A DNA stretch of 64,000 bases from Mycolicibacterium sp. CBMA 226 (lineage in GTDB: Bacteria; Actinomycetota; Actinomycetes; Mycobacteriales; Mycobacteriaceae): NCBI RefSeq assembly GCF_009729075.1, contig NZ_VTGY01000033.1, positions 186,001 to 250,000 of the forward strand. The letters are read 5' to 3'. The translations under genes and the position numbers were made by a program. The notes below the pieces were generated by a model. The model was given only the letters and a program-made list of their open reading frames with translations, did no database searches and was not told the DNA's origin. This document shows, one piece after another, positions 1 to 9,146 of this stretch (its first letter is position 1; every line of letters starts with the position of its first letter).

Positions 1-574
1 GACCATGACCCGGCAAAACGGCCCGTCCACCCAGACCCTGCAGCCGCCGCAGCGATTCCAGATAGTCGCGCAGGCTGCCGTCCTCGTTGTCGATGACGGT
101 CGTGCCGCGGCCCAGGACCGTGTCGGCGGTCAGCACGGCATCGTCGACGACGAACGACAGCGAATCGGCGGTGTGCCCCGGCGTCGCCATGACCGTGATC
201 CGCAGGCCCGCCGCGTCGATAACCTCGCCGTCGGTGAGCGGGCCGCCGAGACCCCGCAGAAATCCACTGCCCACCGACCGCACCACCGCCCCGGTCATGG
301 CGACCAGCTTGTCGATGCCGCCAGTATGGTCGTCGTGCTTGTGACTGATCAGCACCAGCGGGATCTTTCCCAGCGCCGCGACGCGTTCGAGGTGCGCATC
401 GTCGTCGGGTCCCGGGTCGACGATGACCATCTCGTCACTACCGGGCCCGCGCAGCACCCAGGTGTTGGTGCCGTCGAGCGTCATGATCCCCGGGTTGTCG
501 CAGAGTAAGACGCCGGCCGACACCGTGTCGGTTTCCAGCACCGGCCTCAGCACGCCATACGCCGGATGATCCAT
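1..574 (-). CDS. MBL-fold metallo-hydrolase (Rv3677c-like), C-terminus cut by window edge
   Basis: Reverse-strand reading from the ATG at 574 gives a protein starting MDHPAYGVLRPVLETDT that stays open to base 1, so about 191 residues are visible. The metal-binding signature SHKHDDHTGG of the metallo-beta-lactamase fold is present, followed by the second metal histidine in MATPGHTADS and a third in LPGHG near the window edge. This supports a zinc-dependent hydrolase of the glyoxalase II/lactamase-like group; the substrate is unknown. It lies 34 bases downstream of the RidA gene on the same strand, matching the Rv3677c-Rv3678c order. The upstream GTG at 584 is out of frame, so ATG 574 is chosen. 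Confidence 0.88.
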   Translation of the reverse strand, partial: MDHPAYGVLRPVLETDTVSAGVLLCDNPGIMTLDGTNTWVLRGPGSDEMVIVDPGPDDDAHLERVAALGKIPLVLISHKHDDHTGGIDKLVAMTGAVVRSVGSGFLRGLGGPLTDGEVIDAAGLRITVMATPGHTADSLSFVVDDAVLTADTVLGRGTTVIDNEDGSLRDYLESLRRLQGLGGRAVLPGHG

Positions 575-608
575 AACGATGTCACCGCCTCTTCTGATGG
601 TCGATCGC

Positions 609-1064
609 TTACGCGATCTCCACGATCAGCTCCACCTCAACCGGCGCATTCAGCGGCAACTCCGAGACGCCGACAGCCGATCGGGCGTGCGCGCCGGCCG
701 GCCCGAACACCTCGCCCAGCAATTCGGACGCCCCGTTGATGACGCCGGGCTGGCCGTTGAAGCCCGGCGCCGAGGCGACGAAGCCGACGACCTTGACGAT
801 CCGCACCACCGAGTCGATGCCTACCAGCGCGTGCACGGCAGCCAGCGCGTTGAGGCCGCAGATCCGCGCCAGGGCCTTTCCGTCCTCGACACTGACCTCG
901 GCGCCGACCTTGCCCTCGGCCGGCAACTGGCCGCCCTGCAGGGGCAGCTGGCCCGAGGTGTAAACGAGGTTTCCGGTCCGGACCGCGGGGACGTAAGCGG
1001 CAAGTGGCGCAACGACTTCCGGCAGCTCGATGCCCAGCTCGGCCAGCCGGTCGGAAACACTCAC
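609..1064 (-). CDS. RidA/YjgF family protein (Rv3678c-like)
   Basis: A 151-residue protein of the RidA superfamily. Its members deaminate reactive enamine/imine intermediates released by PLP enzymes, or have related hydrolase roles in the cytoplasm. The N-terminal region has the typical pattern of a hydrophobic strand followed by NLVYTSGQLPLQGG, and GLNALAAVHA matches the family's helix-forming segment. It starts with GTG at 1064, and that codon overlaps the TGA stop of the upstream DUF4177 gene by four bases (GTGA), indicating translational coupling. The precise substrate cannot be told from sequence. This branch is longer than the usual 130-residue RidA. Confidence 0.85.
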   Translation of the reverse strand: MSVSDRLAELGIELPEVVAPLAAYVPAVRTGNLVYTSGQLPLQGGQLPAEGKVGAEVSVEDGKALARICGLNALAAVHALVGIDSVVRIVKVVGFVASAPGFNGQPGVINGASELLGEVFGPAGAHARSAVGVSELPLNAPVEVELIVEIA

Positions 1065-1222
1065 TTCGGCCGCTTCAGGTACGCGACGTGCTGCTCACCG
1101 CTCGGGTTGGCCAGTACCGACACCAGCTCCCACCCGTCCTGGCCCCACTGGTCCAGGATCTGCTTGGTGGCGTGGATCAGCAACGGGACGGTGGCGTACT
1201 CCCACCGGGTCGGTTCGCTCAT
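1061..1222 (-). CDS. Small DUF4177-type protein (Rv3678A-like)
   Basis: A 53-residue protein beginning MSEPTRWEYATVPLL. The frame is open further upstream, but the ATG at 1222 fits the size of the M. tuberculosis counterpart and leaves a 48-base divergent gap to the ATPase gene at 1271. The segment WGQDGWELVSVL, followed by a strand ending in YLKRPK, is typical of DUF4177, a small beta-alpha fold of unknown function. It is the first gene of a three-gene minus-strand operon with RidA and the MBL hydrolase. No catalytic motif is visible. Confidence 0.75.
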   Translation of the reverse strand: MSEPTRWEYATVPLLIHATKQILDQWGQDGWELVSVLANPSGEQHVAYLKRPK

Positions 1223-1270
1223 GCCGCCGAGCTTATCGGCCGCGGGGTACCGCATGGTTAACATGCTGGG

Positions 1271-2311
1271 GTGACCTCCGAATCGACGGGCCAAACCCAT
1301 ACCGGTTGGCCCGCGCGCCTGGACCAGGCGCGCCTCCATTTCGTGACCGGCAAGGGCGGCACCGGCAAAACCACCGTCGCCGCGGCGCTGGCACTGGCGC
1401 TGGCCGCCGGAGGCCGCAGCGTCCTGCTGGTCGAGGTCGAGGGACGCCAGGGCATCGCGCAGCTTTTCGACGTGCCCCCACTGCCGTACGGCGAGCAGAA
1501 GATCGCCACCGCCGAGGGCGGCGGGCAGGTCAATGCGCTGGCCATCGACACCGAGGCCGCGTTCCTGGAATACCTGGAGATGTTCTACAACCTCGGCATC
1601 GCCGGCCGTGCCATGAAGCGCATCGGTGCCGTCGAGTTCGCCACGACGATCGCTCCCGGGCTACGTGACGTCCTGCTCACCGGCAAGATCAAAGAGGTCG
1701 TGGTCCGCAACGGCAAGACTGCCAAGGAACTCAAGGGACAGCGCCCCTACGACGCCGTCGTGGTCGATGCCCCGCCGACGGGCCGCATCTCCCGCTTCCT
1801 CGATGTCACCAAGGCCGTCTCGGATCTGGCCAAGGGCGGCCCGGTGCACTCCCAGGCCGACGGCGTCGTGAAGCTGCTGCACTCGGAGCTCACCGCCATC
1901 CACCTGGTCACGCTGCTGGAGGCGCTGCCCGTGCAGGAGACGCTGGAGGCCATCGAGGAACTGCGGGAGCTCGACCTGCCGATCGGCAGCGTCATCGTCA
2001 ACCGCAACATCCCGGCGTACCTGTCACAGGACGATCTGACGAAAGCCGCGGAGGGCGTCGTCGACGCCGACGCAGTCCGGGCGGGTCTTGCCGATGCCGG
2101 AATCACGTTGTTCGACAACGACTTTGCCGGTCTGCTCACCGAGACCATCCAGCACGCGACGCGCATGATGGCGCGCGCCGAGAGCGCCGACCAACTCGAC
2201 GCTCTCGAAGTGCCCCGCCTCGAACTGCCCGCCCTGCCCGACGGGGTCGATCTGGGCAGCCTGTACGAACTCGCCGAAGCGCTCGAGCAGCAAGGGGTTG
2301 GCACCAAATGA
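1271..2311 (+). CDS. ArsA/Get3-like ATPase, first of a pair (Rv3679-like)
   Basis: A 346-residue P-loop ATPase of the ArsA/Get3 (SIMIBI) class. The deviant Walker A FVTGKGGTGKTT lies near residues 25-36 and keeps the signature lysine (GKGG) that works across a dimer interface. VVVDAPPTGR is the switch/Walker B region. The M. tuberculosis Rv3679-Rv3680 pair has been studied as Get3 homologues; no arsenite-binding cysteine cluster is evident here, so an arsenite role is unlikely. It starts with GTG at 1271, and the stop overlaps the next ATPase start (ATGA), so the two subunits are probably made in equal amounts and assemble together. The client or substrate is unknown. Confidence 0.85.
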   Translation: MTSESTGQTHTGWPARLDQARLHFVTGKGGTGKTTVAAALALALAAGGRSVLLVEVEGRQGIAQLFDVPPLPYGEQKIATAEGGGQVNALAIDTEAAFLEYLEMFYNLGIAGRAMKRIGAVEFATTIAPGLRDVLLTGKIKEVVVRNGKTAKELKGQRPYDAVVVDAPPTGRISRFLDVTKAVSDLAKGGPVHSQADGVVKLLHSELTAIHLVTLLEALPVQETLEAIEELRELDLPIGSVIVNRNIPAYLSQDDLTKAAEGVVDADAVRAGLADAGITLFDNDFAGLLTETIQHATRMMARAESADQLDALEVPRLELPALPDGVDLGSLYELAEALEQQGVGTK

Positions 2312-3456
2312 GCGGTAAGCCAGGCACGAACCTCTTGAAGCTGGACATGCACGCGATCCTGTCGGACACCGCGAACCGCGTCGTGGTGTGCTGCGGCGCG
2401 GGCGGCGTCGGCAAGACCACCACGGCCGCCGCGATGGCGCTGCGCGCCGCCGAGTACGGCCGCACCGTCGTGGTACTGACCATCGACCCGGCCAAGCGCC
2501 TGGCGCAGGCCCTCGGCATCAAGGACCTCGGCAACAGCCCGCAGCGGGTGCCGCTGGCCCCGGAGGTGCCGGGTGAGCTCTACGCGATGATGCTGGACAT
2601 GCGTCGCACGTTCGACGAGATGGTGCTGCAGTACTCGGGCGAGGACCGGGCCGACTCGATCTTGGAGAACCAGTTCTACCAAACCGTCGCGACGTCGCTC
2701 TCCGGCACGCAGGAGTACATGGCGATGGAGAAGCTCGGCCAGCTGCTGGCCGAGGACAAGTGGGACCTGGTCGTCGTCGACACCCCGCCGTCGCGCAACG
2801 CGCTGGACTTCCTGGACGCACCCAAGCGGCTGGGCAACTTCATGGACAGCCGCCTGTGGCGGCTGCTCCTTGGGCCGGGCCGCGGGATCGGCCGCCTCGT
2901 CACCGGCGCCATGGGCCTGGCGATGAAGGCCCTGTCCACCGTGCTGGGTTCGCAGATGCTCTCCGACGCAGCCGGTTTTGTGCAGTCCCTGGACGCAACG
3001 TTCGGCGGCTTCCGTGAGAAGGCCGACCGGACCTACGAACTGCTCAAGCGCCCCGGCACCCGGTTCGTCGTGGTCTCGGCCGCCGAGCCCGACGCGCTGC
3101 GCGAGGCGTCGTTCTTCGTCGACCGGCTGTCGCAGGAGCAGATGCCGCTGGCCGGCCTGATCCTCAACCGCACCCACCCGATGCTGTGCGACCTGACCGC
3201 CGACGCGGCCGACGAGGCCGCGGCCAAGTTGGAGCAGTCCGGCCAGGAAGCCGATGCGCTGGCCGCGGCGACGCTGCGAATCCACGCGAACCGCACCATC
3301 ATCTCGAAGCGTGAGGTGCGGCTGCTGTCGCGGTTCACCGGGGCCAACCCGCACGTGGCGCTGGTGGGCGTGCCGTCACTGCCGTTCGAGGTATCCGACC
3401 TCGAGGCGCTGCGGGCGATCGCCGATCAGATCACCGGCGACGTCGTCAAAGCCTGA
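2308..3456 (+). CDS. ArsA/Get3-like ATPase, second of a pair (Rv3680-like)
   Basis: A 382-residue partner of the preceding ATPase, starting in an ATGA overlap. The P-loop reads VVCCGAGGVGKTTTAA. The catalytic GKTT is kept, but the signature lysine of the deviant Walker A (KGGxGK) is replaced by alanine (GAGG). VVVDTPPSRNALDFLD is the switch region, and TIDPAKRLAQALG matches the Get3 switch I area. The first subunit keeps the signature lysine, so the pair looks asymmetric. The gene converges on whiB4 across a short hairpin. ATPase assignment is firm; the biological role is inferred only from Get3 homology. Confidence 0.85.
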   Translation: MSGKPGTNLLKLDMHAILSDTANRVVVCCGAGGVGKTTTAAAMALRAAEYGRTVVVLTIDPAKRLAQALGIKDLGNSPQRVPLAPEVPGELYAMMLDMRRTFDEMVLQYSGEDRADSILENQFYQTVATSLSGTQEYMAMEKLGQLLAEDKWDLVVVDTPPSRNALDFLDAPKRLGNFMDSRLWRLLLGPGRGIGRLVTGAMGLAMKALSTVLGSQMLSDAAGFVQSLDATFGGFREKADRTYELLKRPGTRFVVVSAAEPDALREASFFVDRLSQEQMPLAGLILNRTHPMLCDLTADAADEAAAKLEQSGQEADALAAATLRIHANRTIISKREVRLLSRFTGANPHVALVGVPSLPFEVSDLEALRAIADQITGDVVKA

Positions 3457-3495
3457 GCCGACGGCGTACCGGGCGAACTTCTCAGCAACGGAAGT

Positions 3496-3511
3496 CCGCA
3501 GAAAACTGCGG
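3496..3511. terminator. Short hairpin between converging ATPase and whiB4 genes
   Basis: CCGCAG, an AAAA loop, then CTGCGG forms a perfect six-base stem in the 78-base space between two converging genes. It could act in both directions, but there is no clear T-tract, so the terminator call is tentative. Confidence 0.4.
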
Positions 3512-3534
3512 TGATGCCTTGCGGCAGAAGGAAA

Positions 3535-3918
3535 TTAGACCGCGTTGCGGTGCTTGCGCTGGGTCGCGAAGAACTCCGCCCAGGACACCACCTCGGGGTG
3601 CTGTTTGAGGAGGGCGCGACGCTGACGCTCGGTCATGCCGCCCCACACGCCGAACTCGACGCGGTTGTCGAGGGCGTCGGCACCGCATTCGACGATCACC
3701 GGGCAATGTCGGCAGATGACCGCGGCCTTGCGCTGCGCGGCGCCGCGGACAAACAGTTCATCGGGGTCGGCCTGTCGGCACCGGGCCTGTGAAACCCAGG
3801 CGATTCGGGCTTCAGCTTCAGGTTGGACCACGCTCTGCATCGTGCCGTTTCCGGCCTGGGGAGCGATTGTCGCGCGAACTACTGGCTGTGTACCTGCCAC
3901 CAGCGATCCCTTCGTCAC
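3535..3918 (-). CDS. whiB4: WhiB4 iron-sulfur redox regulator
   Basis: A 127-residue Wbl protein. Four cysteines at about residues 47, 69, 72 and 78 (C-X21-C-X2-C-X5-C) bind the [4Fe-4S] cluster, and GVWGG at 90-94 is the family's turn motif before the basic C-terminus. DPDELFVRGAAQRKAAVICR closely matches M. tuberculosis WhiB4, a redox-sensitive DNA-binding regulator. The context (ArsA pair on one side, ponA2 on the other) is the Rv3679-Rv3682 order. The GTG start at 3918 is preceded by a GGGAG ribosome site; an ATG at 3840 would give a shorter protein that still contains all cysteines. Confidence 0.93.
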   Translation of the reverse strand: MTKGSLVAGTQPVVRATIAPQAGNGTMQSVVQPEAEARIAWVSQARCRQADPDELFVRGAAQRKAAVICRHCPVIVECGADALDNRVEFGVWGGMTERQRRALLKQHPEVVSWAEFFATQRKHRNAV

Positions 3919-4181
3919 ACCGTCTCCCGACGGCCGAGTCCTCCCGAGTAGGTCGCTGATGCGATCTACGCCACATTGCGGCTAGTAGTGTTACCTAGAT
4001 CGCATTGTGTGTTCAAGTTAGGTGGTCAGGGGCCTATTGCGCAATGGGTCAGGGGCCGCTTTTTTGGGACGTGTGTCCAAACGTTAATTTTTGCCCGTGT
4101 CGCAGCGCCCTAGATGCCCTGAGGACGTGGTAATCGACCAGCACTCGGCCGCTGGCTAAGACGGTCGCTAGGCTGTACCCC

Positions 4182-6617
4182 ATGCCCAAGCGACCGCAGA
4201 ATCGTCCGCCGACCGCGGTCACCGTCATCAAGATGACGTGGTGCTGTCTGCTCGCCGCCGTGGTGCTCGCCGCGATGATGTTCCCGCTCATCGGGGGTGT
4301 CGGCCTGATGTCCAACCGGGCGTCCGACGTCGTCGCCAACGGTTCGGCCCAACTGGTCGAAGGTGATGCGCCCGCCGTATCCACCATGGTGGACGCCAAG
4401 GGCAACCCCATCGCCTGGCTGTATTCGCAGCGTCGCTTCGAGGTTCCGAGCGATCAGATCGCCAACACCATGAAGCTGGCCATCGTCTCGATCGAGGACA
4501 AACGGTTTGCCGAGCACAACGGGGTTGACTGGAAGGGCACGCTGACGGGCCTGTCCGGCTACATGTCCGGATCCGCCGATACGCGTGGTGGATCGACCCT
4601 CGAGCAGCAGTACGTGAAGAACTACCAACTGCTCGTGGTGGCCCAGACCGACGCCGAACGACGGGCCGCAATCGAGACCACGCCGGCCCGCAAGCTGCGC
4701 GAAATCCGGATGGCGCTGACCCTCGACAAGACGTTCACCAAGTCCGAGATTCTGACGCGCTACCTGAACCTGGTGTCGTTCGGTAACGGCGCGTTCGGCA
4801 TCCAGGACGCCGCCCAGACGTACTTCGGCGTCAACGCCAACCAGCTGAACTGGCAGCAGGCCGCGCTGCTCGCCGGCATGGTGCAGTCGACGAGCGGACT
4901 GGATCCGTACGTCAACCCCGACCGCGCCCTGGCACGTCGAAATCTCGTGCTGGACACCATGATCCAGAACGTTCCCCAGGAAGCCGACGCACTGCGGGCC
5001 GCCAAGGCCGAGCCGCTCGGCATCCTGCCGCAGCCCAACCAGTTGCCTCGCGGCTGCATCGCCGCCGGCGACCGCGCCTTCTTCTGCGACTACGTGCTCG
5101 ACTACCTGTCGAAGGCGGGCATCAGCAAGGAACAGGTGGCCAAGGGCGGCTACCTGATCCGCACGACGATCGACCCGGACATCCAGAACGCGGTCAAGTC
5201 GTCGATCGACGGCATCGCCTCCCCCACCATCGACGGCATCGGCAGCGTCATGAGCGTCATCCGGCCCGGCAAGGACAACCACCAGGTGGTGGCGATGGCC
5301 AGCAACCGGACCTACGGCCTGAACACCGCGGCCGGGGAAACCATGCAGCCGCAACCATTTTCATTGGTCGGTGACGGCGCCGGGTCCATCTTCAAGCTGT
5401 TCACCACCGCGGCTGCCCTGGACATGGGCATGGGCATCAATGCGCAGCTGGACGTGCCCGGCCGCTTCGAGGCCAAGGGTCTGGGTAGCGGTGGCGCCAA
5501 GGGCTGCCCCAAGGACAAGTGGTGCGTCGAGAACGACGGTAAGTATCGGGGCAGCATGAACGTCACCGAAGCGCTGGCGACGTCCCCGAACACGGCTTTC
5601 GCCAAGCTCATCTCGCAGATCGGCGTCGCCCGCGCTGTCGACATGGCGGTCAAGCTGGGCCTGCGCTCCTACGCCGACCCGGGCACCGCCCGACCGTACG
5701 ACCCGAACAGCAACGAGAGCCTGTCCGACTTCATCAAGCGCCAGAACATCGGCTCATTCACATTGGGCCCGTTCGAGGTCAACGCCCTGGAGCTGTCGAA
5801 CGTCGCGGCCACGCTGGCGTCGGGCGGCACGTGGTGCCCGCCCAACCCGGTGGACAAGGTGTTCGACCGGCACGGCAACGAGGTTTCGGTGACTACCCAG
5901 ACCTGTGAGCAGGCCGTTCCTGAGGGCCTCGCCAACACCCTGGCCAACGCCATGAACAAGGACGCCATCAGCGGCACGGGCGCCGGCGCCGCGCAATCGG
6001 TGGGCTGGAACCTTCCGGTCTCCGGCAAGACGGGTACCACCGAGGCCCACCGGTCGTCGGCGTTCTTGGGCTTCACCAGCGCCTACGCCGCCGCCAACTA
6101 CATCTACGACGACTCCACCACGCCCTCCGATCTGTGTTCGTTCCCGCTGCGTCAGTGCGGCAAGGGTGATCTCTACGGCGGCCACGAACCGGCCCGGACC
6201 TGGTTCACCGCGATGAAGCAGTTCACGCCGCCCAACGTGGTGATGCCGCCGACCGATCCGCGCTACGTGGACGGCGGCCCGGGCTCGAAGGTGCCGAGCG
6301 TCGCGGGCATGGACCTGGACCTGGCGCAGACCCGCATCAAGGAAGCCGGCTTCCAGCTCTCCCCGCAGCCGGCGTGGGTCAACAGCACCGCGCCATCGGG
6401 TCAGGTGGTCGGAACCTCGCCGTCGGGACAGACCATCCCCGGCTCGATCATCACGATCCAGGTCAGCAATGGCATCGCGCCGCCGCCTCCGCCGCCACCG
6501 CCGGTGGGGATTCCGGGCATCGACGGCCTGCCGCCGGTGGCGGTCGGGTCGACGGTCGTGGAGATTCCGGGCCTGCCGCCCATCACCGTGCCGGTGCTCG
6601 GTCCCCCGCCCCCATAA
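4182..6617 (+). CDS. ponA2: PonA2, class A penicillin-binding protein with PASTA domain
   Basis: An 811-residue bifunctional peptidoglycan synthase. A membrane anchor lies at about residues 18-42. The GT51 glycosyltransferase domain follows, with the catalytic Glu in SIEDKRF (E105) and GGSTLEQQYVKN. The transpeptidase domain has SIFK (S402), SPN (468-470) and KTGT (616-619). A single PASTA domain (about 704-763) and a proline/glycine-rich tail complete it. It polymerises and cross-links peptidoglycan outside the membrane. It is divergent from whiB4 over a 263-base region and is the Rv3682 position homologue. A weak hairpin (AAGCC/GGCTT, 6644-6662) follows the stop. Confidence 0.95.
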   Translation: MPKRPQNRPPTAVTVIKMTWCCLLAAVVLAAMMFPLIGGVGLMSNRASDVVANGSAQLVEGDAPAVSTMVDAKGNPIAWLYSQRRFEVPSDQIANTMKLAIVSIEDKRFAEHNGVDWKGTLTGLSGYMSGSADTRGGSTLEQQYVKNYQLLVVAQTDAERRAAIETTPARKLREIRMALTLDKTFTKSEILTRYLNLVSFGNGAFGIQDAAQTYFGVNANQLNWQQAALLAGMVQSTSGLDPYVNPDRALARRNLVLDTMIQNVPQEADALRAAKAEPLGILPQPNQLPRGCIAAGDRAFFCDYVLDYLSKAGISKEQVAKGGYLIRTTIDPDIQNAVKSSIDGIASPTIDGIGSVMSVIRPGKDNHQVVAMASNRTYGLNTAAGETMQPQPFSLVGDGAGSIFKLFTTAAALDMGMGINAQLDVPGRFEAKGLGSGGAKGCPKDKWCVENDGKYRGSMNVTEALATSPNTAFAKLISQIGVARAVDMAVKLGLRSYADPGTARPYDPNSNESLSDFIKRQNIGSFTLGPFEVNALELSNVAATLASGGTWCPPNPVDKVFDRHGNEVSVTTQTCEQAVPEGLANTLANAMNKDAISGTGAGAAQSVGWNLPVSGKTGTTEAHRSSAFLGFTSAYAAANYIYDDSTTPSDLCSFPLRQCGKGDLYGGHEPARTWFTAMKQFTPPNVVMPPTDPRYVDGGPGSKVPSVAGMDLDLAQTRIKEAGFQLSPQPAWVNSTAPSGQVVGTSPSGQTIPGSIITIQVSNGIAPPPPPPPPVGIPGIDGLPPVAVGSTVVEIPGLPPITVPVLGPPPP

Positions 6618-6720
6618 GCCCGGCCGAAACCTCAGAACGAGATAAGCCAACCCTGTGGGCTTTCTAACGATGACCAGCGACAACGGGCCAATCGCGGCGC
6701 TGAGCAAGTAGGCTGCCTGC

Positions 6721-7671
6721 ATGTCTGCCATCGCCCGCAACTCCGCCGTCACCATCGCCGGAACATTGGCTGCAGGCCTCGCCTACGCGTCGCTGATCGA
6801 GCGCAACGCGTTCGTCGTCCGCGAGGTCACCATGCCGGTGCTGACACCCGGTTCGTCGCCGCTGCGGGTGCTGCATCTGAGCGATCTGCACATGATGCCG
6901 GCGCAGCGTCGTAAGCAGGCGTGGCTGCGCGAGCTGGCGCGGTGGGAGCCGGATCTGGTGGTCAACACCGGCGACAACCTCTCGCACCCGAAGTCGGTGC
7001 CGGCCGTGGTGCAGGCGATGGGCGACCTGCTGGCGGTGCCCGGTGTGTTCGTGTTCGGCAGCAACGACTACTTCGCGCCGAAACCCAAGAACCCGGCCAA
7101 CTACCTGTTCAGCAAGCACAAGCGCATCACCGGCCGCCCGCTGCCGTGGCAGGACCTGCGTGCGGCGTTCACCGAGCGCGGCTGGCTGGACATGACGCAC
7201 ACCCGGCGCGAGATCGAGATCAACGGGCAGCTCGTCGCCGTAGCCGGGGTCGACGACCCGCACCTGGCCCGCGACCGCTACGACACCATCGCCGGACGCC
7301 CCAACCCGGCGGCCAACCTGTCGCTGGGCATCACCCACGCGCCGTACACACGCGTGCTGGACCGGTTCGCCGACGACGGCTACCAGCTGGTGCTGGCCGG
7401 CCACACGCACGGCGGGCAGCTGTGCGTGCCGTTCTACGGCGCGCTGGTCACCAACTGCGACATCGACACCTCCCGGGTGAAGGGGCCGTCCCGCTGGGGC
7501 GCCCACACGCAGCTGCACGTGTCCGCCGGTCTGGGGACCTCGCCGTACACCCCGGTGCGCTTCTGCTGCCGGCCCGAGGTGACGCTGCTGACGCTGGTGG
7601 CCGCGCCGACCGGCGGCGGGCACGCCGGCATCGGCGCCGATGTGACACAGCCGGCCGTCTCGGCACGGTGA
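6721..7671 (+). CDS. Membrane-anchored metallophosphoesterase (Rv3683-like)
   Basis: A 316-residue calcineurin-like phosphoesterase. All five metal-site blocks are visible: LHLSDLHM (D55, H57), NTGDN (84-86), GSND (113-116), GITHAP (about 203-208) and AGHTHGG (227-230), so it should be active with two metals. The N-terminus has a short hydrophobic segment that may anchor it in the membrane. The substrate is not known; relatives hydrolyse UDP-sugars, lipid intermediates or phosphodiesters. Its stop overlaps the cds1 start by four bases (GTGA), so the two genes are coupled. Confidence 0.9.
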   Translation: MSAIARNSAVTIAGTLAAGLAYASLIERNAFVVREVTMPVLTPGSSPLRVLHLSDLHMMPAQRRKQAWLRELARWEPDLVVNTGDNLSHPKSVPAVVQAMGDLLAVPGVFVFGSNDYFAPKPKNPANYLFSKHKRITGRPLPWQDLRAAFTERGWLDMTHTRREIEINGQLVAVAGVDDPHLARDRYDTIAGRPNPAANLSLGITHAPYTRVLDRFADDGYQLVLAGHTHGGQLCVPFYGALVTNCDIDTSRVKGPSRWGAHTQLHVSAGLGTSPYTPVRFCCRPEVTLLTLVAAPTGGGHAGIGADVTQPAVSAR

Positions 7672-8768
7672 CCTCGCCGGTGGCGGTGCGCAGCCTCGAC
7701 CGGGGCTGGGTCGACAACGCCGTGCGCCTGATCGAAGCCGATGCCCGCCGCAGCGCCGACACCCATCTCCTGCGTTACCCACTGCCCGCCGCCTGGAGCG
7801 CGGGCGTCGACGTCCAGCTGTATCTGAAGGACGAGAGCACCCACATCACCGGCAGCCTCAAGCATCGGCTGGCCCGGTCGCTGTTCCTGTACGGATTGTG
7901 CAATGGCTGGATCGGCCCGCAGACGACCGTCATCGAGGCGTCGTCCGGGTCGACCGCGGTGTCGGAAGCGTATTTCGCCGCGCTGCTGGGGCTGGAGTTC
8001 ATCGCGGTGATGCCGTCGTCGACCAGTACGACGAAGATCGAGCTCATCGAAAACCAGGGTGGCCGTTGCCATTTCGTCGAGCAGTCGTCACAGGTTTATG
8101 CCGAGGCGGAGCGGCTGGCGCGCGAGACCGGCGGCCACTACCTGGATCAGTTCACCAATGCCGAGCGGGCGACCGACTGGCGCGGCAACAACAACATCGC
8201 CGAGTCGATCTTCTCGCAGCTGCGCGACGAGGCCCATCCGGTCCCGGAGTGGATCGTGGTCGGCGCCGGCACCGGCGGTACCAGCGCCACGATCGGGCGG
8301 TTCCTGCGCTACCGGCGCCACGCCACCCGACTGTGCGTGGTGGACCCGGAGAATTCTGCGTTCTATCCGTCGTGGTCCACGGGCGACCGGGACGTTTTCA
8401 CCGGTGCGTCGTCGCGTATCGAGGGCATCGGTCGTCCGCGCGTGGAACCGTCGTTCCTGCCTGGCGTGGTCGACGCCATGGTCTGCGTCCCGGACGCGGC
8501 CTCCGTGGCCGCAGCCCAGCACGTGAGCAAGGTGCTCGGACGACGGGTGGGCCCGTCCACGGGGACGAATATCTGGGGTGCGTTCGGGCTGCTCGCCGAC
8601 ATGGTCGCACACGGCCGCAGCGGATCGGTGGTGACGCTCCTGGCCGACAGCGGTGACCGCTACGCCGATACCTACTTCGACGACGCGTGGGTCAGCAGCC
8701 GCGGGCTGGACTCCATCGAGGCCGCGGCGGCGTTGGCGGAGTTCGAGCGTTCGGGGCGCTGGGACTGA
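7668..8768 (+). CDS. cds1: Cds1, PLP-dependent cysteine desulfhydrase/synthase-like enzyme
   Basis: A 366-residue fold type II PLP enzyme. The Schiff-base lysine is K65 in ITGSLKHR. EASSGSTAVSE is the substrate-carboxylate loop, and GAGTGGTSATIG holds the PLP phosphate. This is the Rv3684 position homologue; the M. tuberculosis protein has been reported to release H2S from cysteine. The frame is open far upstream inside the phosphoesterase gene, but the GTG at 7668 in a GTGA overlap gives the correct N-terminus for the family. The last 97 bases are overlapped on the opposite strand by a small membrane-protein ORF. Confidence 0.85.
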   Translation: MTSPVAVRSLDRGWVDNAVRLIEADARRSADTHLLRYPLPAAWSAGVDVQLYLKDESTHITGSLKHRLARSLFLYGLCNGWIGPQTTVIEASSGSTAVSEAYFAALLGLEFIAVMPSSTSTTKIELIENQGGRCHFVEQSSQVYAEAERLARETGGHYLDQFTNAERATDWRGNNNIAESIFSQLRDEAHPVPEWIVVGAGTGGTSATIGRFLRYRRHATRLCVVDPENSAFYPSWSTGDRDVFTGASSRIEGIGRPRVEPSFLPGVVDAMVCVPDAASVAAAQHVSKVLGRRVGPSTGTNIWGAFGLLADMVAHGRSGSVVTLLADSGDRYADTYFDDAWVSSRGLDSIEAAAALAEFERSGRWD

Positions 8769-8872
8769 TCTTGGCGGCCCAGCCAGGCCGCCCGGTAGTC
8801 AGAGGTCGCGAACAGCCACAGTGCCGCGAGACCGAAGAATCCGCAGTAGAGCAGGGCTCCCAATCCGGTCAT
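8672..8872 (-). CDS. Small single-pass membrane protein, 66 aa
   Basis: Reading from the ATG at 8872 gives MTGLGALLYCGFFGLAALWL, a hydrophobic segment, followed by a polar tail. An AGGAA ribosome site sits about six bases before the start. The C-terminal third overlaps the 3' end of cds1 on the other strand, so only the N-terminal membrane segment is likely to be under selection. I do not recognise a family. The good ribosome site and sensible membrane segment support it; the overlap and short length limit certainty. Confidence 0.55.
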   Translation of the reverse strand: MTGLGALLYCGFFGLAALWLFATSDYRAAWLGRQDQSQRPERSNSANAAAASMESSPRLLTHASSK

Positions 8873-9064
8873 GATCGTTCCTCGCTTTCTCGTGTTGAGC
8901 TGTCGTTGATCACAGTTACCCGGTTTAACGCGCGATGCGCAAAATTCCATCCCGTCGGCGGACGTGATCTTCGCCGCTAACCCCACCCACCAGCGGCAAT
9001 GTCACCGCGCGAGGGCCGTTTGGCTTCTGAGGGCATCGGTGCGATACGCTGTCGTGGCTTCACG

Positions 9065-9138
<74 letters not shown>

Positions 9139-9146
9139 CAAGTGAG

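Noticed and set aside
1747..3354. 535-aa minus-strand ORF opposite the ATPase pair
   Set aside because: No recognisable domain and biased composition; real genes are on the plus strand.
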